NCBI GenBank assembly: GCA_036346205.1
Contig: JARFJB010001945.1
Span: 3,858,001-3,922,000 of the forward strand
Reading direction: 5' to 3'
Origin: Vesta saturnalis
Taxonomy: Eukaryota; Arthropoda; Insecta; Coleoptera; Lampyridae
DNA length: 64,000 nt
The notes beneath the pieces were generated by a model. That model searched no databases, was not told the origin of the DNA, and saw nothing but the letters and a program-made list of their open reading frames with translations. How positions within the stretch are numbered: the stretch's first letter is position 1; each line of letters opens with the position of its first letter. Shown piece after piece: positions 58,160 through 64,000 of this stretch. Made by a program: the position numbers and the translations under genes.

Positions 58160-59301
58160 AGATAATTGGAAATTACGGATGATATAGAAAATTGTACACC
58201 GCTAGATGTGCAAGAAGCTGCTAAACTTACGACACTTAACCTATTACCGCAAAAGTCAAGAAAAAATTACGAATTAAGTTACAAAACTTTCATAGATTGA
58301 TGCAGTACAAAGAATACGAATTCCTTCTCCGAAAATGTTCTATTAGCGTATTTCTCCGAGATAGCAGATAAATACAAATCCTCCTCATTATGGTCTCAAT
58401 ATTCCATGCTAAGATGCACTCTTAGAATTCACAACAATATTAATAATGAAACCTATACCAAGCTGCGGGCATTTCTAAAAAGAAAATCCGACGGCTATCA
58501 GGCTACAAAATCAAAACCTTCACTACTAAGGAAATTGACGAGTTCTTATGCAATGCTCCATATGAAATATACCTCGCAACAAAGGTAGTTTATCAACTGC
58601 TTAATAATATGCTGTAATATGTATTTTTAATAATTAATGATTATGTTTAAGGTTGCTCTTATAATGGGTATTATGGGAGCTTGCAGAACTAATGAAATAC
58701 ATGCTATGAAAATAAATGACGTTGCTGACGTGAACAAAATTATGTTGGTGACCATTCCTGTAACAAAAACGAAAACTTCATGGAAATTCGCATAACTGGA
58801 AAATTTTATGATGTTCAAAAATATAAAAATCTACGTCCGCCAAATATATCTACCGATAATTTTTTTAAAAACTATCAAAAAGGCAAGTGCACTAATCAAA
58901 ATATAGGTATTAACAAGATGTCTAAAATTGGGCGAGATATAGCCAGCTACTTAAAACTACCGGAAGCAGAAAAGTATACTGGTCACAGTTTTCGAAGATA
59001 ATAGGCTATAATACTAGTAGATACAGGTGCCAATATTACTGATTTGCAAAGACATGGTGGGTGGAAGTCCACATCAGTAGCCGAAGGTTATATAGACAAT
59101 TTCATGAATAACAAGATGGATTCGGCAAACAAAATTATTAACGCCGTTCAAGCTTCTTCTAGCAGCACTTCCCGGAGTACAATGGAAAATGCAAAAACAA
59201 CCAACAATAAAAACTTAAACATTGACACTCAGATTGATGTAAAATCGCCTCCATTTACTATAATTAATCATGGCACAGTTAATGTTTATGTTAACAATTA
59301 A
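58160..59301 (+). pseudogene. Crypton-type tyrosine recombinase (Crypton C), nearly full length
   Basis: The N-terminal part runs from about 58165 (DDIENCTPLDVQEAAKL...LPQKSRKNYELSYKTF, stop at about 58300, ENVLLAYFSEIADKY, LRAFLKRKSDGYQATKSK). A frameshift precedes KEIDEFLCNAP. A 67-bp GT-AG intron, 58585-58651, joins LATK to VALIMGIMGACRTNEI, which holds the first catalytic Arg. After another frameshift near 58785 come FFKNYQKGKCTNQNIGINK, the HxxR box TGHSFRR followed by a stop (about 59001), the second His in RHGGWKS and the Tyr in AEGYIDN. The Ser/Thr/Asn-rich tail ends NHGTVNVYVNN at 59301. This is the best preserved of the three Cryptons; not active as written. Confidence 0.85.
58585..58651 (+). 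other. Probable 67-bp intron in Crypton C
   Basis: Starts gtagtttatc, ends tgtttaag, contains stops, and its removal keeps the recombinase frame exactly (phase 0). Confidence 0.7.
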
Positions 59302-59363
59302 AGGAGATATAATATTAAATATTCTATTTATGACAATTCTTTAATATGATTAGAAAAAGTACA

Positions 59364-59481
59364 GTGTTCAACTCTTGAGAAATGTCCATTTCCATTCGAA
59401 TGAACTGCTCCACTCGCCTTCGCCTCGTGTCGCAAATTTCATTCACATGGAAATGACCAACTTTCTCAATCGTTGAACAAT
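59364..59481. repeat. 118-bp imperfect palindrome 3' of Crypton C
   Basis: The left arm, gttcaactcttgagaaa, plus tccatttccattcgaatgaa, pairs with the complement of ttcattcacatggaaatga plus tttctcaatcgttgaac. The loop is CpG-rich (cactcgccttcgcctcgtgtcg, in part). Confidence 0.88.
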
Positions 59482-59647
59482 ATACTATTACAGTAAACAG
59501 TGCAAAATTTATGAAATTTATTAAACGCTTAATTCAGTATAGACATATTCAATCAAACTAAAATATATTGTTGTCCCAGATGCCAAGACAATATGTTAGA
59601 AGAACAGAAGGACCGTCATACATTCCGGAAGATTTATATAGAATCAG

Positions 59648-60225
59648 TTTTTTTTTTATGATTGTGGACCTGAACCGGCTAAATTAGGACTATCGTGCTA
59701 AAGCACTCAGGAACACTTAGGAGGATGGATAGAGGGATAATGAATTGCCAATAGATGCCTATGAACTGCTACCTTAAATATTCTCATATCATAAGTGAGA
59801 GGAAAACAGGAACTAGGGAGACTATTCCAGAGTTTAGAAGCCGTGTAGAAAAATGTCGATTGTGCCCGTTTGGTACGACAAGTGGAGATTTGTACTGTAT
59901 ACTGATGATGTGAATTAGCGAACCGAGTGTTTCTCGCAAAGATAGCCCGAGATGGTATCAAAGAATATAATTCAGCAGCACAATAGCCGTTGTAATAATG
60001 ATAATACAAAGAAAGAACTTAAACCATCCTTCTATGCTCAAGGGATTGTATGTGAGAAGTTAAGGACGGGTAATTTATAAACCTAATCGCTCTCTTTTGA
60101 ATACGATCAACGATATCGAGAGCGTGTTGGGGAGCACTAACCCAGAGGTGAGAATTATATTCCAGATGAGGCCGAATTTGGGCCTTATACAGCAGAAGGA
60201 GTTGTCGAGAGGTAAAGTACTTCAG
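59648..60225 (-). mobile_element. 5'-truncated non-LTR retroelement inserted in the pogo gene
   Basis: The minus strand encodes the RT C-terminal end, LLLLYKAQIRPHLEYNSHLW at about 60195-60140, PQHALDIVDRIQK, then YYHYYNGYCAAELYSLIPSRA and FFYTASKLWNSLPSS. A T10 run at 59648-59657 is the poly(A) tail at its 3' end, directly beside pogo coding sequence. It is the same family as 9156-10410. A target duplication could not be defined. Confidence 0.85.
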
Positions 60226-60747
60226 ATATATTACAATAAACAGAGAACATAATATGTTCCCAAGTTGAACAATTTTACAGCATTCCTAAAGCAGTTGTTT
60301 ATCACAGGATCAAAGGCAGAAAAGTGCCTGTAGGAAAAATGGGTGCTAGTCGAACAGTTACTTTAAGTATGGGAGCTAAAAACGCCTTAGAATCATGTAT
60401 TGACACTAGGGCGAGAATGGGATATCCGTGCAATAAACGTGAAATAAAAGAAATTTTTAGTCAGTACATTGCTGCTCATAAATTAAGGACACCATTCACA
60501 GATGGAATGCCAGGAGACGACTGGTATTATGGTTTTATGAAACGGCATCTTACCCTATCACTCCAAAAACCGGAATTATTACAAAAGTCCAGAAATAGCG
60601 CAAGGGATCCATTCGTTGTATACAAATTTTTTCGCGAATTAAAAGGATTGGTAGAAATTCATAATTTGGAAGGAAAGAATCAGTTTGTGTTTAATTGTGA
60701 TGAAAGTGAATTTTGTACAGATTCAATAAGGGCAACGGCAGTTGGAG

Positions 60748-60807
60748 GTAAATACCTAAATTATTATTAATATATATTCGAGTACCAATGATTAATTTTA
60801 TTTATAG
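60748..60807 (+). other. Probable 60-bp intron in the pogo gene
   Basis: gtaaat...tttatag; splicing joins GGA G to CC TTA and restores the family frame between TAVG and VRICGGSG. Confidence 0.7.
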
Positions 60808-60921
60808 CCTTAGTAAGAATATGTGGTGGTTCTGGTAGAGAGTCTATTACTATTTTGGGTACATTATCTGCTGATGGAAAATGTCTACCTCCTTTAATAG
60901 TTTATAAAGGTGTAGACATAC

Positions 60922-60975
60922 AAGCATGATGGACTTCAGAAGACGACTAAGCATGATGGACTTCAGAAGACGACT
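60922..60975. repeat. Exact 27-bp tandem duplication in the pogo gene
   Basis: Two identical units beginning aagcatgatggacttcag (60922-60948 and 60949-60975). Each carries an in-frame TGA. Confidence 0.95.
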
Positions 60976-61602
60976 ATCAAGGGACAATATACTTGCTCTA
61001 CAAATGGGTGGATGGAGAAGCCACAATTAATGAACGGTTCTTGAATACGTTCATTACGCACATTCAAAATATTAGGACTCTACATGAAATGCCTAACCAA
61101 AATGCACTGCTTTTATATGACGGACATAGCAGTCATATAAGTTACCGCATTGTAAAAGTAGCATTAGACAACGGTATCCTATTAATCACTTTAACAGATC
61201 GAATACGACCATTAGACAAATGCGTTTTGGGCCCGTGAAGACTTGTTGGGAGAAAAAAAGGAGTCTCATTTGCAAAGCGGAAACTAAATAAAGGGATTCC
61301 AGGATTTGAAACTTGCAAATGTTATTAGTGGATTTGTTAGTACAGGAATATATCCTGTGGATGCTACAACATTCTCCGAAACCGTATTTTATCCCCAAGA
61401 CTTGGAAAATTATGAAAACGTAATAAGTCAGAAACAAATTGCAGACAGCACGGAAGCAGATACCAGTAATAAGGAAAACGAGTCAGCGATTAACCTACAA
61501 ATTATTAATAAAATTGGTGCACCACAAAACGAGCAATTAACTGACCATAATTCAAATAATGATGTCATTACATCACCAACAAAAATCATACGTATAGTGT
61601 AG

Positions 61603-62085
61603 CTAAATTATTTCATTTAAAAAAACGGTACATTTTGAACAATTATCATAACTTATTGCGTTAAACATCCATAATTGTGATTGAAACTTTAAATTTTTAT
61701 TGAAACTAAAACATTTTCATGTAATTTGTGGATTTACTTTCTCCCGCTTTCCCTCCGAGTAAGCAGGCAATGATTAAATGTAGGGTTGGATAAATTATTT
61801 TTTGCGACAAAACTGTACATCTGACCAACATTTTAGAGCAGTACAAAAAGTTTGTAAACAGAATGATCTATTAGTACAACAAAAATGAAATCTACATGGG
61901 GTAAGAAAACATCCCTTTTTGGACACCATGTAGTTTTTTTCATTTTCTACGTATCGAAAGAGTTCCCATTTCATAAAATTATTTCAATTTATGTTACAAC
62001 TCTGTTTTCCAAATGTAGTTAAAATCCGTTGAAGCGTTCAGAAATTATATCGAAAAAACGAAATTATTTTAAAAAACTTTGACGC

Positions 62086-62126
<41 letters not shown>

Positions 62127-62221
62127 AGAAATTGGTTTAGTGAACGAACAGAAGTTCAATTTAATAATCATTAATTGTATTGTATTTAAAATTAACTTTT
62201 AAAGTACATACAGTAAAAGAT
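61603..62221. other. Intergenic, no supported gene; TA microsatellite
   Basis: AT-rich, with a (TA)n run at 62089-62121. Confidence 0.6.
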
Positions 62222-62294
62222 TAACTCGAGTGGGACTTGAACCCACGACCTCCACTTTGCTAGAGTGGGGCTCTTCCATCTGAGCTATCGAGGA
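62222..62294 (-). tRNA. tRNA-Ala(AGC)-like gene or tRNA-derived repeat
   Basis: The 73-nt minus-strand sequence folds as a cloverleaf: D stem GCTC/GAGC, anticodon stem CCACT/AGTGG with loop CTAGCAA (anticodon AGC), five-nucleotide variable loop, and T stem GTGGG/CCCAC with loop TTCAAGT. A-box-like tagctcagatgg and B-box ggttcaagtcc are present. The acceptor stem pairs at five positions, but the outer two (C2-T71, T1-T72) do not. Position 3-70 is C-G, not the G-T usual for tRNA-Ala. So it could be a pseudogene or part of a tRNA-derived repeat. Confidence 0.7.
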
Positions 62295-63789
62295 GGAAAG
62301 TCACAATCGATTCAAACTTGAACTGTATGTACTTCCCTAGTTACGATGTATTATATTATTATACATAGAATGAAGGATCACAGTCAACTTTTTGTGAATG
62401 TCATGTGAGTAGCGTAACTTGAAACTTACATGTTAACACAAAACACTATCAACACTTTGACTTTTTGTTAGTAAAATTAAAAATTGAACTGAAATTGGAA
62501 GAGAGAGAGAATTCAGGATCAATTCCTTATATACTATTCTTTTAGCTACAAAAATTTAAACTTTTTTATACCATACAAACAAAGTAACCAAGCCTCTGAT
62601 TGGTTTAAACAAATTTGAAAACTTTACTAAAACACAAATTATGCCATAACTTTCTTAAAATACTTCTGGTTTAAAATTTGGTAACAGAATTGGAATCTGT
62701 GCATAATTCCGCACAAAACGATATCTCATGAGCCATGTATTGCTTCAAAAATGTACGATTTGACATATTCTAATCTAAATTTACTTATATCTAAAAAACC
62801 CTAACTTTTAAACCTAAACTAAGGGCATATTCGTGATCTACACGAAAAACTGAATTGGAAAACATTTATTTAAACTCCAATATCTTAATTTTAGCGAAAA
62901 ATTCTTTTTCATATAGGAGATTTATGTAGTTAACCCTATTTTCATAATTTTATGTTTATATAGCTTGTACAAAGTAAATTTCTACACGAAAACGAGGGAA
63001 ACCTATTAATTACTCTTATAATTTATTTTATGCTCAACTTATTCTATAAAAACTCTAAATTTGCAAAAAGCTTAAAATTAAAACTTAACCGAACTTTATA
63101 CAAATATACACATAATTTGCGTATACAACGTCCAAATTACTTAAAATGCATTGTTCACTTTTATTGTAACTTTCTCAACTCAACAATCCATATTGTTAAA
63201 CACACTTCTTCTAAATTTTTACACAAAAAGTATTTATATGTAAAATATCCACATGTAAAATTGTTGTTTATATTGTCTTTAATGTTTAACAATGCACTAC
63301 TTCTTCTGTTGCACTTTTTTGTACACTAAATTTGTGAGTGAAAACTAAACCGTGTCCGCACCATAACCCTTTCTTAAAATTTAAATCTTTCCTGCTTTGT
63401 AACTAACTCGATACATGTTCTAGATGTAATTATAAACCTAAACCGTGTAATAAACATCTGTAAGGTTTCTAAAATGCCAAAATACTTTGAATAAACTGTA
63501 AATTTAATTAAATATGTTCTACGAACTTAATCGTACTTACAAATATAACTCCATTTGACCTTCCTCACATGCTCGTTATATAGCCCAATGCTTTTTATGA
63601 TTAAACAAACTTGTGCAAATTTCCCCAAGCCTGTTTCATTAAATCAAAATCAATTTCTTTCACTCGTCTAACTATATTACATAATGAAATGCAGTGTAAA
63701 TGTATTCTAATTTATCTCAAATTACCCACTATAAGAAATACAAGCTTATTCACTCTAGTCCCTGTCTTAAACTTACATCTAACATCTCA
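62295..63789. other. Intergenic, AT-rich, no supported gene
   Basis: A 99-codon ORF at 63030-63329 is AT-driven and has no motif. Confidence 0.5.

Positions 63790-63792
<3 letters not shown>

Positions 63793-63859
<67 letters not shown>
63793..63859. repeat. (TA)n microsatellite
   Basis: About 33 TA units; the overlapping Ile/Tyr ORFs are artefacts. Confidence 0.97.
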
Positions 63860-63864
<5 letters not shown>

Positions 63865-64000
63865 ATTATCGACTGTGTTAACATTATTTTCTAGCAAAGT
63901 GTTTCAGGTAAAACACATAAATTTTTACTTTCTTACTAAACAAGAAAGTATTGCGGTCGAAAAAAAATAAGTTCTGGAAGATGATTAAAGACTATCTGAG

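Larger units (their letters stand above)
59580..61602 (+). pseudogene. pogo/Tigger-like DDE transposase gene, interrupted
   Basis: ATG 59580 encodes MPRQYVRRTEGPSYIPEDLY, then a retroelement insert (59648-about 60225) intervenes. The gene resumes with QFYSIPKAVVYHRIKGRKV and runs open from 60324: SCIDTRARMGYPCNKREIK, PGDDWYYGFMKRH, LQKPELLQKSRNSARDPF and the first Asp in FNCDESEFCTD. A 60-bp intron (60748-60807) precedes VRICGGSGRESITILGTL and PPLIVYKGVD. A 27-bp duplication with stops follows, then GEATINERFLNTF and the second Asp in LLLYDGHSSHISY, and the third in RPLDKCVLGP. A frameshift near 61238 leads to a C-terminal tail ending at 61602. Confidence 0.87.

Noticed and set aside
1..64000. 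One giant palindrome centred in the window
   Set aside because: The inverted pairs (7.5/41.3 kb, 25.6/47.0 kb and 1/13 kb) have different centres, so they are independent insertions or duplications.

Overview
The window is AT-rich, intron-bearing eukaryotic DNA, most likely from an insect or other arthropod. It holds arthropod-type transposable elements (Polinton/Maverick, Crypton, Tc1/mariner-type, pogo and CR1/jockey-like non-LTR retroelements), long TA and GT microsatellites, GT-AG introns and a tRNA-like gene. There are no bacterial-style operons. I found no clear host protein gene apart from one possible first exon at 12253-12380. Species cannot be fixed from the sequence. Almost every recognisable ORF is transposon-derived and broken by frameshifts, stops or deletions.

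Layout. 1-3163 is the end of a Polinton/Maverick (adintovirus-like) element on the minus strand, cut by the left window edge. 7487-8439 is one copy of an uncharacterised dispersed repeat; a second inverted copy lies at 40385-41333. 9156-10410 is a non-LTR reverse transcriptase remnant. 12488-22871 is a second Polinton with both terminal inverted repeats (TIRs), carrying in order: an uncharacterised Maverick protein, a PLA2-like domain, a pX-like hydrophobic protein, an adenain-like protease, a penton-like minor capsid, a double-jelly-roll-type major capsid, a packaging ATPase, a DUF8207-type protein, a small fibre-like ORF and an rve integrase. No PolB is seen. 25572-26640 and 44540-47070 are inverted copies of a long repeat with a period near 465 bp. 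28255-28800, 34573-35395 and 58160-59301 are three Crypton tyrosine-recombinase remnants, with imperfect palindromes concentrated around them. 31230-31562 is a hAT-like scrap, 37195-37775 a Tc1 remnant and 37793-38424 a four-unit satellite containing a perfect hairpin. 47536-48562 and 53079-56128 are two members of one DDE transposon family; the second retains long TIRs and a probable intron. 59580-61602 is a pogo transposase gene with a non-LTR fragment inserted in it. 62222-62294 is a tRNA-Ala(AGC)-like sequence.

How it fits together: this is a graveyard of nested and inverted mobile elements. The Polinton genes would form a virus-like set (protease, capsids, packaging ATPase, integrase), but the integrase has lost catalytic residues and most genes are broken, so these copies are fossils. 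The most unusual signals are the gene-bearing TIRs of the Polinton, a microsatellite that seems to have grown inside one TIR and replaced genes, the palindromes around the Cryptons, the satellite hairpin, and two uncharacterised repeat families present as inverted pairs.
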